Positions 41,858-51,898 of a stretch of 64,000 bases of DNA are shown piece by piece. Source of the DNA: Peptoniphilus equinus (GTDB lineage: Bacteria; Bacillota; Clostridia; Tissierellales; Peptoniphilaceae); contig NZ_CP115667.1 of the NCBI RefSeq assembly GCF_027921445.1, positions 186,001-250,000 on the forward strand, read 5' to 3'. Position 1 is the first letter of the stretch, and each line of letters opens with the position of its first letter. The position numbers were made by a program, and so were the translations under genes. A model generated the notes under the pieces. That model saw only the letters and a list, made by a program, of their open reading frames with translations, had not been told where the DNA came from and did no database searches.

Positions 41858-42883
41858 CTATTTTAGAATGCCGAATTCATAGTTGTGAGACTTGAAGTAG
41901 TCAATGATACTTTGCAGCGCATCGACGGATTGCTGCTTGTTCGTGGCATCGTGCATGAGCACCACGGCAATATCGGTGTGCAGGTTTTGATTTAAGCTTC
42001 GATCCAAGGTCTCTATAAAGCCCTCGGTGGTTGTCGGTCGTGAGCTTTTCGTTGAGGCGTCGCCGATGATGGCATTCCAGTCGATCCACTCAATGCCGGC
42101 ATCAGCAAGAGCTTTATCGGAAGATTGGGTGTTTTGCCAGGACATATGACCGCCGGGGTAGCGCATGACATTGGACTTGAAGTCGTCGCCGAAGATTTTT
42201 TGCAAACGCCCTTGGGTGAGAAGCGATTCTTCCTTGAGCTTTGCGGCATTGGCAGTCTTCTCCGGATAAAGTGTCTCGTAATCGTGACTGAATGAGTGAG
42301 TGGCAATGGCGTTGCCCTCGTACACCGTGCGGCGCAGTACATTGGTCGTCTGATCTTTAATGCGATTGCCCACGACAAAGAAGGTGGCATGGACGTCATT
42401 TTTTGCTAGAATATCCAGGACTTGAGGTGTGATGGTCGTGTTCGGGCCGTCGTCAAAGGTGAGAAAGACGAGTTTCTTATCTGCGGTGTATTCCGCTTCG
42501 CCGCGAATGTACTGGCGAATGGTTTTGGTATCGTAGGCGTAGCTATTGGCCTGGATCAAGTGGTTTTCTCCGGGCATAATTTCTTTTTTCATAAATTCTA
42601 AGTCGTCATAGATACTGTTCAGAGAATCGGGGAAGGTACTGTAGGTGGGTTTGACCGTACGGACAATACCTTTTTGATCACGATAAGCCTTGTCCACAAA
42701 CCAGTTAAAGGGTGCGGGCTCGTCAGGGGTGTTCATGCGATGTATTACTCGGCTGATCAGCGAAATCAAAGCAAACAAGATCAAGGCCACCAGGGCAAAA
42801 AAAAGGATGCGGCGACGTCGCATACGGGCTTGTCTTTTTTTTCTTCGAGCTAAACGCTGTCTCCGTTCATTTGTTTCAGTCAA
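41858..42883 (-). CDS. Membrane-anchored polysaccharide deacetylase
   Basis: A 341-residue protein. A very basic N-terminus (RRQRLARRKKRQARMRRRR) precedes one hydrophobic anchor at about residues 25-45. The NodB/CE4 deacetylase domain has FLTFDDGPN (catalytic Asp) near residue 144, the zinc pair in THSFSHDY near 195, RYPGGHMS, and the C-terminal VVLMHDA. It would remove acetyl groups from peptidoglycan or another wall glycan outside the membrane, often protecting against lysozyme. The start is TTG with AGGAGG 5 nt upstream. It is monocistronic. Confidence 0.9.
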   Translation of the reverse strand: MTETNERRQRLARRKKRQARMRRRRILFFALVALILFALISLISRVIHRMNTPDEPAPFNWFVDKAYRDQKGIVRTVKPTYSTFPDSLNSIYDDLEFMKKEIMPGENHLIQANSYAYDTKTIRQYIRGEAEYTADKKLVFLTFDDGPNTTITPQVLDILAKNDVHATFFVVGNRIKDQTTNVLRRTVYEGNAIATHSFSHDYETLYPEKTANAAKLKEESLLTQGRLQKIFGDDFKSNVMRYPGGHMSWQNTQSSDKALADAGIEWIDWNAIIGDASTKSSRPTTTEGFIETLDRSLNQNLHTDIAVVLMHDATNKQQSVDALQSIIDYFKSHNYEFGILK

Positions 42884-42991
42884 TGTTGCCTCCTAAAAGG
42901 TTTTGGTTCTTTAGTTTTAGGATATAGTATTTCCTGTCTCTTTTCAAGACCCACTCCCCATTCATCGCAATTTAATTACGTAGCGGTGGAT

Positions 42992-43015
42992 AAAAAAAGA
43001 CAGCCGAAGCTGTCT
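42992..43015 (-). terminator. Terminator of the YcdB-like gene
   Basis: AGACAGC-CGAA-GCTGTCT is a 7-bp tetraloop hairpin ending in seven T on the minus strand. Confidence 0.9.
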
Positions 43016-43023
43016 TCATGTAC

Positions 43024-44988
43024 TTATTGTTCTATAAAGACAAAGCCGTAGGTGAGATGGAGGAGCATCTCAGCAGTGAGGTTTGTCGTTGGGTTGACGG
43101 TATCGGATCGCAAATAACCTTGGGACTTTGCGAGATAGTAGTATGGGACGGCGGCTTTGGGAATCGTTGTACCATTTTTGAATGTCGACGACTGCCACAC
43201 GTCGGCTTTATTTTTCAAATCGCTAAAGCCCTGATAGTTCATCAACAGTTCCACGGCTTTCGATTCTGTCAGCGGAGAGTCTTCGGTCACATCAGGGATG
43301 TTAAAGCGATACTTATAATCATCCAATTTGACAGGACGTGAGTGGTCGCCTTCGATGGTCTGTATCAATTCGAAAAAGTCACCGACTGTCAGCATCTGTT
43401 TTAAATCCCTAATGGAATAAAATCCGATGGATACGTCATTGAGTGCTTTAATGTCGTCTTTGTACGGCGAGGCATCAAGATTGTCATAAGCGATGGTGCG
43501 ATCGGTGAGCGCATTGCCGGCGTTGTCAAGGAGCGTGCCGGTGTCGCCGTGGAAGAGATAGTCGCCGTCGTAGTTGTAAAGAAGTACAGGTTTGGCGCCC
43601 ACATAGGCGTACATGAGATGCCATTGTTCCAAGGCCTTTGCCGTGGCGTCGTCCTGAGACAGTTTTGCTGTCGGCGTAGTAAAGGCGGTGCGGGTGGCTT
43701 CCAGTCGATAGACGCTTACCGTCTTCGATGCATTTTGAATGGAAAGCTCCAGGCCTTCGTCTTTGACATAGGCGTCGCCTTCAAGGCGAGGATAGCGGAC
43801 GATGGTGTGTGTGTCCTGGGTTTCCACCAACGGGTTTGCCAGGTTAAGCTTGGACGGGAATTGTGCCATAAAAGCTTCAGCCGCTTTAATGGCCTCAGCT
43901 TCCGACAGTGGCGCCTTGTCGGTATCGCCCTCGTTGTACAGTGAGAGGAGGGTGAGATCTTTGGCATCCACGTCTATGGACATATAGTGGTCGTCTGAGG
44001 ACCAGCTCATGGCGTAGACATAATTTTTGTCCGCATTTTGACGATAGTGGCCGCTCTCGACGGTCATATCTTTCACATCAAAGTGCTGTTTGACCCAAGC
44101 TTCAATATCTTTTTTGGATTTTAGTTGTTTGACGACATCTAAATTGTCGACTTCCACGGGATCTAAAGCTGAGGCACCGAGGCCGTCAGAACCGCCTCTA
44201 TCGTAGCCCAGCGCCTTGGCATTGAGAATTTTGGTGCTGTCCACGAGTTGTCCTGTAGTGGCGTCGATGGCTGTCTTGTCGGTGATGTGCGTATAAATCG
44301 GCAAGGTGGTCAGTGTGTCACTTTTAAGGATAAGAGTGTGGCGCGCAAAAGGATTGATCTCGGTCAGGAGTTTAAAGGCAGCCGTTTTGTCCATGGCATC
44401 TTTCGGATTTGGAAAGACGCTGTCCGAATAGTGGGCCGAGGAGTTGGTCCGTGTGAACTGTACTACGGATGACTTGGCGAAACTGACGGACAGATTGATG
44501 AGATCTGTCACGACGGGCAGGTCGTTGACGTAGCGGACGTAGGTGAGCTCCGCCGAATTTTCCCGTGTGTGAATGGACAAATTGTCCTTGCGGTACTGCG
44601 TGGCAAGTTTCGGATCCACCTTGTTTAAAAAGTCGGTGGCGATCTTTTCAATGGCGGCGGCGCTTAATACTGGTGCGGGATCGTTAACGTTTTCATCATA
44701 GGCGGAGTAGGTAAAAATATTACCCTGGTCGTCGGTGGTCAGGTACAGGTCCTTCCCGTCTACGGTCCAACTATAGTCGTAGTAAACCAGTTTGCCACCA
44801 TCGGCGTACTTGGTTTCACCGCCCTCCACTTTAAAGGCTGTGGGATTTTTAATATCGAACAGTGTTTTGATGCGAAGGATTTGGGACTCCGGCGGCGCAA
44901 AAGTGTCGGCGTCTTTACTTGCGGCGTAGTCGGGTGCAGCCTGGAACAACAGCACCGCGAGCAATGTGAACAGTAGCATTTTTTTCAT
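43024..44988 (-). CDS. Secreted YcdB/YcdC-like repeat protein
   Basis: A 654-residue exported protein. A signal peptide (MKKMLLFTLLAVLLFQAAPDYA) is followed by two related PepSY-like halves. Each has a conserved SAAAIEKIATDFLNKV or SEAEAIKAAEAFMAQF helix and then beta strands, the pattern of the YcdB/YcdC family. The C-terminal 130 residues (FYSIRDLKQMLTVGDFFELI and TESKAVELLMNYQGF) look like degenerate SLH-type helices and may anchor it to the wall. The function is unknown; PepSY domains often inhibit peptidases. The ATG at 44988 follows AGGTGAT. Confidence 0.7.
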   Translation of the reverse strand: MKKMLLFTLLAVLLFQAAPDYAASKDADTFAPPESQILRIKTLFDIKNPTAFKVEGGETKYADGGKLVYYDYSWTVDGKDLYLTTDDQGNIFTYSAYDENVNDPAPVLSAAAIEKIATDFLNKVDPKLATQYRKDNLSIHTRENSAELTYVRYVNDLPVVTDLINLSVSFAKSSVVQFTRTNSSAHYSDSVFPNPKDAMDKTAAFKLLTEINPFARHTLILKSDTLTTLPIYTHITDKTAIDATTGQLVDSTKILNAKALGYDRGGSDGLGASALDPVEVDNLDVVKQLKSKKDIEAWVKQHFDVKDMTVESGHYRQNADKNYVYAMSWSSDDHYMSIDVDAKDLTLLSLYNEGDTDKAPLSEAEAIKAAEAFMAQFPSKLNLANPLVETQDTHTIVRYPRLEGDAYVKDEGLELSIQNASKTVSVYRLEATRTAFTTPTAKLSQDDATAKALEQWHLMYAYVGAKPVLLYNYDGDYLFHGDTGTLLDNAGNALTDRTIAYDNLDASPYKDDIKALNDVSIGFYSIRDLKQMLTVGDFFELIQTIEGDHSRPVKLDDYKYRFNIPDVTEDSPLTESKAVELLMNYQGFSDLKNKADVWQSSTFKNGTTIPKAAVPYYYLAKSQGYLRSDTVNPTTNLTAEMLLHLTYGFVFIEQ

Positions 44989-45091
44989 AGCTATCACCTC
45001 AGTCCATCTATACCCACTCACGGCTTATGTGCTATAATACGGAAGGCTTAATGTAGTAATAGATGAAGTGAATATAAAGAGAGGACGTGCC

Positions 45092-46687
45092 ATGTTATCT
45101 GTCACCAATGTCAGTGTGATTTTTCCTGACAAAAAACTTTTTGATGATGTCAATCTGCAATTTACACCGGGCAATTGTTACGGGATTATCGGGGCCAACG
45201 GCGCCGGCAAATCCACCTTTTTAAAAATTCTTTCCGGGGAAAAAGAACCGTCTACCGGGTCTGTGACCATGGATAAAGAAGCGCGGATGAGTAAATTGAA
45301 TCAGGACCACTACGCCTTTGAAGAGGAGGTGGTTTTGGATACCGTAATCATGGGCAATCGCCGTCTCTATGATATCGGCAAGGAAAAAGACGCCATCTAT
45401 ATGAAACCGGACTTTACCGATGAGGACGGCATTCGCGCAGGGGAACTGGAAGCGGAGTTTGCTGAAATGGGCGGCTATGAAGCGGAGTCGGAAGCGGCGA
45501 CCCTGCTTCAAGGTCTGGGGATCACCACGGACAAGCACAACTTGAAGATGAGCGAGCTTATTGAAGCGGACAAGGTGAAGGTGCTTCTTGCTCAGGCTCT
45601 TTTCGGACAGCCGGACATTCTCCTTTTGGACGAGCCGACGAACGGTATCGACATCCGTGCGGTGATGTGGCTGGAAGATTTTCTCATGAACTTTAACGGC
45701 ATTGTCATTGTCGTTTCCCACGATCGCTATTTCTTAAACAACGTTTGTACCCATATGGTGGACATCGACTACGGGCGCATTCAAGTGACAGTGGGCAACT
45801 ATGATTTTTGGTATGAAGCGTCCCAACTGGCTCAACGGATGCTCAAGGAACAGAATAAGAAAAAAGAAGATAAGATTAAAGAACTGCAGGAATTTATTCA
45901 ACGTTTCTCGGCGAACAAGTCCAAGTCCCGTCAGGCGACGTCACGAAAGAAATTGTTGGATAAAATCACCTTGGATGATATCAAACCGTCCAGCCGTCGC
46001 TATCCTTTTGTCGGCTTCGACCTCACTCGTGAAGTGGGCAATGAAATCCTAAATGTGGAAGGGCTCACACTGAAAGAGGAGGACAAGGTACTTTTAAAGG
46101 ATTTCTCTTTCAGAGTGAACAAAGGGGACAAGATCGGCTTTATCGGCAACGAACTTGCCATCTCCAAATTCTTTGATGCCATTGAAGGCAAAGCGGATTA
46201 TGAAGGCGATATTACCTGGGGACAGACCATCACTCACACCTATTTTCCAAAGGACAACACTGCTTTCTTTGAGGGCGCGACGATGAATCTGATTGACTGG
46301 ATGCGCCAATATTCTGAAGAGCAGTCGGAGATTTATTTGAGAGGCTTTCTCGGGAAGATGTTATTTAGCGGTGACGAAGTGTTAAAATCTGCCAATGTCC
46401 TCTCCGGGGGTGAGCGGGTGCGGATGATGTTCAGTCGCATGATGATTCGCCCTGCCAACGTGCTGATCTTCGATCAACCGACAAACCATTTGGATTTGGA
46501 ATCTATTGAAGCGGTCAATAACGGTCTGATTAATTTCAAGTCCAACATTTTGTTCAGCTCACTGGATCACCAATTTGTATCCTCTGTGGCAAACCGCATT
46601 GTGGAAATTTTTGATGACGGCAGTTATCGTGACGTGAGTCTCACCTACGACGAATATATTGAAAAGTTCGTTGCAGACCAAAAATAA
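45092..46687 (+). CDS. ABC-F ATPase, YbiT/EttA-like, one degenerate site
   Basis: A 531-residue soluble protein with two ABC domains and no membrane segments, so an ABC-F factor acting at the ribosome. Domain 1 has Walker A GANGAGKST and Walker B LLLDEPTN, but its signature is MSELIEADK instead of LSGGE. Domain 2 has lost Walker A (FIGNELAISKF) and has Gln for the catalytic Glu (FDQPTNHLD), while its signature LSGGERVR is intact. The linker near residue 250-300 is long and basic. Thus one composite ATP site is complete and the other is lost. AGAGGA precedes the ATG at 45092. No resistance role can be claimed. Confidence 0.9.
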   Translation: MLSVTNVSVIFPDKKLFDDVNLQFTPGNCYGIIGANGAGKSTFLKILSGEKEPSTGSVTMDKEARMSKLNQDHYAFEEEVVLDTVIMGNRRLYDIGKEKDAIYMKPDFTDEDGIRAGELEAEFAEMGGYEAESEAATLLQGLGITTDKHNLKMSELIEADKVKVLLAQALFGQPDILLLDEPTNGIDIRAVMWLEDFLMNFNGIVIVVSHDRYFLNNVCTHMVDIDYGRIQVTVGNYDFWYEASQLAQRMLKEQNKKKEDKIKELQEFIQRFSANKSKSRQATSRKKLLDKITLDDIKPSSRRYPFVGFDLTREVGNEILNVEGLTLKEEDKVLLKDFSFRVNKGDKIGFIGNELAISKFFDAIEGKADYEGDITWGQTITHTYFPKDNTAFFEGATMNLIDWMRQYSEEQSEIYLRGFLGKMLFSGDEVLKSANVLSGGERVRMMFSRMMIRPANVLIFDQPTNHLDLESIEAVNNGLINFKSNILFSSLDHQFVSSVANRIVEIFDDGSYRDVSLTYDEYIEKFVADQK

Positions 46688-46698
46688 AGACAAATCAA

Positions 46699-46722
46699 GG
46701 CCGGGGGAACTCGGTCTTTTTA
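46699..46722 (+). terminator. Terminator after the ABC-F gene
   Basis: GGCCGGG and CTCGGTC pair with two G-U pairs and are followed by TTTT. Confidence 0.65.
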
Positions 46723-46839
46723 TGTCATAGGCACATGAAAATTAGCGCTTTAAACAGTGGAAAACAAATTGCGAACGTTCTCTATATAAGATACAATAAA
46801 TTTAGAACGCTATTACTAGGATATTGAAAGGAGATGCCT

Positions 46840-48081
46840 ATGAAATTTGAAACTATCGATGGTCTCTTTACCATCCAAGCGGATATGATTATCTCCGTGG
46901 CACTTGCTGCAATACTTCTCATTGTCGGCTATTATATTAAAGATCGTTCAAAATTTTTGACAAAGTATTGCATCCCGGCGCCGGTTATCGGCGGTTTTCT
47001 TTTTATGCTCATCACCTGGGCAGGCCATGTGACAGGCAGTTTCACCGTGGCTTTTGATACGGTCCTTCAGGACTTCTTTATGTTGGCCTTTTTTACCACT
47101 GTCGGTCTGGGCGCCAGCGTCGAGCTGTTAAAGCAGGGCGGGAAACTTCTCATTGTGTACTGGTTGATTGCAGGCTTCGTATCTGTGATTGAAAACACCA
47201 TCGGGATTGTCGTCTCTAAAGTTACCGGACTGGAACCGGCCTATGCGCTGCTCTCCAGTGCCATCACGATGATTGGCGGTCACGGAGCAGGTTTGTCGTA
47301 CGGCACGACCTTTGCTGAAATGGGCTATGCCCAAGGACCGTTGGTCGGGGCGGCGGCTGCAACCTTCGGATTGATATCTTCGGTGCTTGTCGGCGGACCG
47401 ACAGCACGTCGACTCATTGAAAAGCACAATCTTCGTCCGAGAGAAGATCAAAGTGATGTGGTGGATGTCTCCGGTATTAACGCCACGGACACGTCCATTC
47501 TTCTGACGAATATGGATGCTACCAAAAATGTTACTGTCATCTTGATCTGCATGGCTTTCGGTTCCATTATTGCAGGGTGGATCGGATCGTTGATCGGCAT
47601 GAGTTTTCCGACTTATGTCGGCGCCATGTTCGTGGCTGTCATTGCTCGAAACCTGAACGATTCCCACCGATTCTATAACTTTAATTTCCGTCTTGTCGAC
47701 GGGATCGGCGATGTGGCGCTGGGACTCTATTTGTCCATGGCTATGATGGCACTGAAGATGTGGGAACTGGCGGATTTGGCAGGGCCGATGCTGGTCGTAC
47801 TCATCTGTCAAGTGGCGTTTCTGGTACTCTTTGCTTATTTTGTGGTATTCCGCATCTTGGGCAAGGATTACGATGCGGCAGTGATGTGTGCAGGGCTTTT
47901 GGGTCACGGACTCGGAGCTACGCCGACAGCTATTGTCAATCTTACTGCTGTCAACGATAAGTATGGCATGAGTCGCAAGGCGATGATGATTGTACCTATT
48001 GTCGGTGCATTTTTGGTAGATATTCTCTATCAACCGCAGACGATTTGGTTTATCAAAACTTTTGTTGGCGCTGTGAACTGA
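46840..48081 (+). CDS. gltS: Sodium/glutamate symporter
   Basis: A 413-residue GltS-type carrier with about ten hydrophobic segments in two inverted halves. Diagnostic stretches are CIPAPVIGGFLFMLI, FFMLAFFTTVGLGASVELLKQGG, SSAITMIGGHGAGLSYG, and in the second half the matching CAGLLGHGLGATPTAIVNL. It moves glutamate with sodium. The ATG at 46840 has AAAGGAG at 6 nt; the ATG at 46834 lies within that spacing. The adjacent hut genes make glutamate, so the carrier may import substrate or release product. Confidence 0.93.
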   Translation: MKFETIDGLFTIQADMIISVALAAILLIVGYYIKDRSKFLTKYCIPAPVIGGFLFMLITWAGHVTGSFTVAFDTVLQDFFMLAFFTTVGLGASVELLKQGGKLLIVYWLIAGFVSVIENTIGIVVSKVTGLEPAYALLSSAITMIGGHGAGLSYGTTFAEMGYAQGPLVGAAAATFGLISSVLVGGPTARRLIEKHNLRPREDQSDVVDVSGINATDTSILLTNMDATKNVTVILICMAFGSIIAGWIGSLIGMSFPTYVGAMFVAVIARNLNDSHRFYNFNFRLVDGIGDVALGLYLSMAMMALKMWELADLAGPMLVVLICQVAFLVLFAYFVVFRILGKDYDAAVMCAGLLGHGLGATPTAIVNLTAVNDKYGMSRKAMMIVPIVGAFLVDILYQPQTIWFIKTFVGAVN

Positions 48082-48092
48082 CAGCGAGGATG

Positions 48093-48118
48093 AGGTCACC
48101 TGAGGGTGGCCTTTTTTT
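48093..48118 (+). terminator. Terminator after gltS
   Basis: AGGTCACC-TGA-GGGTGGCCT with one G-U pair, followed by seven T. Confidence 0.8.
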
Positions 48119-48140
48119 ATGCCCGCTACAGGTTGGCAAT

Positions 48141-48164
48141 AAAAAAGCCGGTCTTTCGACCGGC
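48141..48164 (-). terminator. Terminator of hutU
   Basis: GCCGGTC-TTTC-GACCGGC forms a 7-bp hairpin ending in six T on the minus strand. Confidence 0.9.
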
Positions 48165-48179
48165 CTTTGACAAGACACT

Positions 48180-50273
48180 TTATTTTCTCTTAGCTTGTTC
48201 GTTTTTAATTTCAGCAAGTTTAGCTTCGGTTTTTGCAGCTAAATTGTGTTTTTCAAACACTTCAGCAACGGATTTTTTGATCAGGTTTTCATCAGCCATG
48301 TAAGGAATGGTGATGCATCCGTCCGTGTGCTTCTTGTTCCATTCCACAGACACTTCCATAGCGTGTTCATTACGTGCCCAGTTACGACGTGCTACGCCGC
48401 CGATAACGTCCCAAGAAAGGGACAGGCGAATGATTTCGTCAACGCGTTCAGAACCGTCCAGCACAAGGCCGAAACCGCCGTTGATGGATTTACCGATGCC
48501 GACGCCGCCGCCGTTGTGGATGGCGATAAGGCTCATGCCGCGAGCTGCATTACCTGCATAGCATTGTACTGCCATGTCGGCACAGACGTTGGAACCGTCT
48601 TTGATGTTGGAGGTTTCACGGAACGGTGAGTCGGTACCGGATACGTCGTGGTGGTCACGACCCATCATAACAGGACCGATTTTACCTTCGCGTACCAACT
48701 TGTTGAAGGCAAGGGCAATGTTCATACGGCCTTCTTCATCTTGATAGAGGATACGTGCTTCCGTACCGACAACCAATTGATTCTTTTCAGCATCGCGGAT
48801 CCAGTTGTAGTTATCACGGTCTTGATAACGACGGGTTGGATCGATGGATTCCATAGCTGCTCTGTCGGTAGCGATAAGGTCTTCATGTTTACCGCTCAGG
48901 CAGACCCAACGGAATGGACCGTAGCCGTAGTCGAACAGAAGAGGTCCCATGATATCTTCAACGTAAGATGGCCAGATAAATCCGTCTTTATCGTCTTTGC
49001 CGTTCTTGGAAATTTCTTTGACACCGGCATCGAAGATGGCTTTCATGAAGGAGTTGCCGTAGTCGAAGAAGTAGGTGCCTTTTGCGGTGAGGGCTTTGAT
49101 GACGTTGTAGTGTTTTCTCAGGGTTTCATCAACCATTTCTTGGAATTTTTCGTGCTCTTCACCCAGCATGCGAGTTCTTTCTTCGAAGCTGATGCCCACA
49201 GGGCAATAACCGCCGTCATAGACGTTGTGGCAAGATGTTTGGTCGGAGAGCAGGTCGATGTGAATGTCATTGTCATTCATGTATTCCAAAAGATCAACGA
49301 TATTGCCGTGGAAAGCAATGCTCATCGGTTCTTTCTTTTCAAGGTATTCCGCGGCAATGGCACAGGCTTCTTCAGGGGTTTCGGCAACCTTGGAGATCCA
49401 GCCTTGTTCCAGACGTGTTTCAATACGGCTCATGTCGACTTCGGCAACGATACCGACAGCGTGAGCAATTTCAGCTGCTTTACCTTGAGCGCCGCTCATG
49501 CCGCCAAGTCCGGAAGTGACAAACAGTTTACCGGCAAGGTTGCCGTCCTCAGGCACACCGAGTTTTAAACGACCGGCGTTTAAGATGGTGTTGAACGTAC
49601 CGTGAACGATACCTTGCGGTCCGATGTACATCCAACCGCCAGCGGTCATTTGACCGTAGTTGGTTACGCCCATTTCTTCAGCAACTTCCCAGTCATTTAG
49701 GTTGTCATACAGACCGACGAGCATACCGTTGGTGATGATAACACGTGGGGAATTTTTGCGGGAAGGGAAAAGTCCGAGAGGGTGACCGGATTCCATAACG
49801 AGGGTTTGTTCATCAGTCATGACTTCCAGGTATTTTTTAATGAGGTTGTATTGCAGCCAGTCATGGCACACGGATCCGGTTTCGCCGTAAGTGACCAGTT
49901 CGTAAGGGTAGAGGGCCACTTCGAAGTCCAAATTGTTGTCGATCATGACTTGGAATGCTTGACCTTCAAGGCAGTTACCTTTGTACTCATCGATTGGACG
50001 TCCGTAGATTCTGCCTTGTGGGCGGAAACGATACGCATAGATACGTCCGCGAGTGTGAAGTTCTTCCAAAAATTCAGGGATGAGTTCTTCGTGAAATTTT
50101 TCAGGGATGTAACGCAGAGCATTTTTCAGTGCGGTTTCGGTTTGCGCTTGAGTGAGTCGGAATCCTCTGTCCGGTGCGCGGCGAATGCCTTCTTCAAATT
50201 TCGGCATTTCCGGAAGTTCATCAAAATCTAATGAAACTTTCATTGCATTCTTTACGGCAGTATTGTCAATCAT
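48180..50273 (-). CDS. hutU: Urocanate hydratase (urocanase), long form
   Basis: A 697-residue urocanase that converts urocanate to imidazolonepropionate with tightly bound NAD. Family blocks are NYGQMTAGGWMYIGPQGIVHGTF near residue 200, the NAD-binding TSGLGGMSGAQGKAAEIAHAVG near 255, LLSDQTSCHNVYDGGYCPVG with the active-site cysteine, and GRDHHDVSGTDSPFRETS. Typical Bacillus and Pseudomonas enzymes are about 555 aa; this resembles the longer 670-aa class, with extra N-terminal and internal segments. GGAGG precedes the ATG. It is transcribed away from hutI. hutH is not in the window. Confidence 0.95.
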   Translation of the reverse strand: MIDNTAVKNAMKVSLDFDELPEMPKFEEGIRRAPDRGFRLTQAQTETALKNALRYIPEKFHEELIPEFLEELHTRGRIYAYRFRPQGRIYGRPIDEYKGNCLEGQAFQVMIDNNLDFEVALYPYELVTYGETGSVCHDWLQYNLIKKYLEVMTDEQTLVMESGHPLGLFPSRKNSPRVIITNGMLVGLYDNLNDWEVAEEMGVTNYGQMTAGGWMYIGPQGIVHGTFNTILNAGRLKLGVPEDGNLAGKLFVTSGLGGMSGAQGKAAEIAHAVGIVAEVDMSRIETRLEQGWISKVAETPEEACAIAAEYLEKKEPMSIAFHGNIVDLLEYMNDNDIHIDLLSDQTSCHNVYDGGYCPVGISFEERTRMLGEEHEKFQEMVDETLRKHYNVIKALTAKGTYFFDYGNSFMKAIFDAGVKEISKNGKDDKDGFIWPSYVEDIMGPLLFDYGYGPFRWVCLSGKHEDLIATDRAAMESIDPTRRYQDRDNYNWIRDAEKNQLVVGTEARILYQDEEGRMNIALAFNKLVREGKIGPVMMGRDHHDVSGTDSPFRETSNIKDGSNVCADMAVQCYAGNAARGMSLIAIHNGGGVGIGKSINGGFGLVLDGSERVDEIIRLSLSWDVIGGVARRNWARNEHAMEVSVEWNKKHTDGCITIPYMADENLIKKSVAEVFEKHNLAAKTEAKLAEIKNEQAKRK

Positions 50274-50497
50274 AGATTGCCTCCTTAATAAATTTAACTT
50301 GTCTCCATCTTAAACGCTTTCCGTCTTTTAAGTGTCCATTGATTAGACGCAAGGCAAATGGGAAAACGTCGGACAATGGGTATAAAGGTACCGTATGAGT
50401 CTTTTTATTTGACACTTATTAGATTTTTATAGACTACCCTTACTACAGCATAGTGAAGTGAAGGTACACGATGACAAAATATATTAAAGGAGGATTT

Positions 50498-51766
50498 ATG
50501 GCAGCAGATCGTATTTTGTATCACTTGAACGAAGTTTTCAGTCCCAAGGATAAAGGACGTCCGCTTCGCGGGGAAGAAATGAATCAGACTACAATTTTGA
50601 AAGATGCCTACATTGCCATTAAAGATGGAAAAATTTTAAAAGTCGGAGAGGGTGACGTGCCGGCCGAGCTTATTGATGAATATACCGTGATGGAAGACCT
50701 TACCGGTAAGGTAGCCACACCGGGTCTGATTGATTGTCACACTCACTTGGTCTATGGCGGCAGCCGTGAGCACGAGTTTTCTAAGAAACTCAACGGCATG
50801 AGCTATCTGGATATCCTTGCTGAAGGCGGCGGCATCTTATCAACGCAAAAGGCGACGCGTGAAGCGGACTTTGATACCCTATATGACAAGACTAAAAATC
50901 TGTTGGAACACATGATGGTTCATGGGGTCACGACAGTGGAAGCCAAATCCGGCTACGGATTATACTGGGATACTGAAAAGCGTCAGATGGAAGTGGTTAA
51001 GGCATTGGACAAGGATCTGCCTGTGGATTTGATTTCTACGTTTATGGCGGCGCATGCCATTCCGGAGGAAAACAAAGACAATCCGGACGACTTTATCGAT
51101 GAGGTTATCGGCATGCTCCCTCAGGTCAAAGCAGAGAATCTGGCCGAGTTTGTCGATATTTTCTGTGAAAAAGGTGTATTTACCGCAAAACAATCTGAAA
51201 AATTGCTTCGAGCTGCCAAAGATATGGGCTTTAAAACGCGGATCCACGCCGACGAAATCGAATCCATCGGCGGTTCCAAAGTAGCAGCTGAGGTGGGGAC
51301 CGTCAGTGCGGAGCACCTTATGATGATTACTGATGAGGACATTAAAGGCCTTGCCGAAGCTCACGTTATTGGCAACCTCTTACCTGCGACGACCTTCTCT
51401 TTAATTGAAGACACCTATGCACCAGCTCGTAAAATGCTTGATGCCGGGATGGCGATTACGTTGACAACCGACAGCAATCCGGGTTCCTGCCCGACGGCAA
51501 ACCTTCAGTTTGCCATGCAGCTGGGCTGTCTGTACATGCGCCTCACACCGGTGGAAGTTTACAATGCGGTGACCATTAATGCGGCTTACTCCGTGGACCG
51601 CGCCAAGACCATCGGATCGTTTGATGAAGGCAAGCGTGCGGACATCACGGTATTTGATGCCAAAAATTTAGATTACACGATGTATTTTTTCGCCACCAAT
51701 TTGGCAAGCCGCGTGTATAAAGACGGCAAGTTGATTGTAGAAAATCGCCAAATCGTAACTGAATAA
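50498..51766 (+). CDS. hutI: Imidazolonepropionase
   Basis: A 422-residue amidohydrolase that opens the imidazolone ring to N-formimino-glutamate. Metal ligands are in [13 protein letters not shown] near residue 78, AAHAIPEE near 187, RIHADEIES near 250 and [13 protein letters not shown] near 325. The frame has an ATG at 50471, but AAAGGAGG lies just before the ATG at 50498, which gives the usual length. It is first in a string with ftcD, fhs and fchA, though a terminator separates it from ftcD. Confidence 0.95.
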   Translation: MAADRILYHLNEVFSPKDKGRPLRGEEMNQTTILKDAYIAIKDGKILKVGEGDVPAELIDEYTVMEDLTGKVATPGLIDCHTHLVYGGSREHEFSKKLNGMSYLDILAEGGGILSTQKATREADFDTLYDKTKNLLEHMMVHGVTTVEAKSGYGLYWDTEKRQMEVVKALDKDLPVDLISTFMAAHAIPEENKDNPDDFIDEVIGMLPQVKAENLAEFVDIFCEKGVFTAKQSEKLLRAAKDMGFKTRIHADEIESIGGSKVAAEVGTVSAEHLMMITDEDIKGLAEAHVIGNLLPATTFSLIEDTYAPARKMLDAGMAITLTTDSNPGSCPTANLQFAMQLGCLYMRLTPVEVYNAVTINAAYSVDRAKTIGSFDEGKRADITVFDAKNLDYTMYFFATNLASRVYKDGKLIVENRQIVTE

Positions 51767-51794
51767 TGTCGCTATAATCGGCGATAGACAAAAG

Positions 51795-51834
51795 GGTAAA
51801 AGCGGTCAAAAATAATTTGCTTTTACCTTTTTCT
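51795..51834 (+). terminator. Terminator between hutI and ftcD
   Basis: GGTAAAAGC and GCTTTTACC pair over 9 bp around a 15-nt loop and are followed by TTTTTC. Confidence 0.7.
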
Positions 51835-51898
51835 TTAGACGTTTATTTGATAGGAAAATGTTACACTGAGCCCAAGATAACCTGAGGAGGTAAAATGT

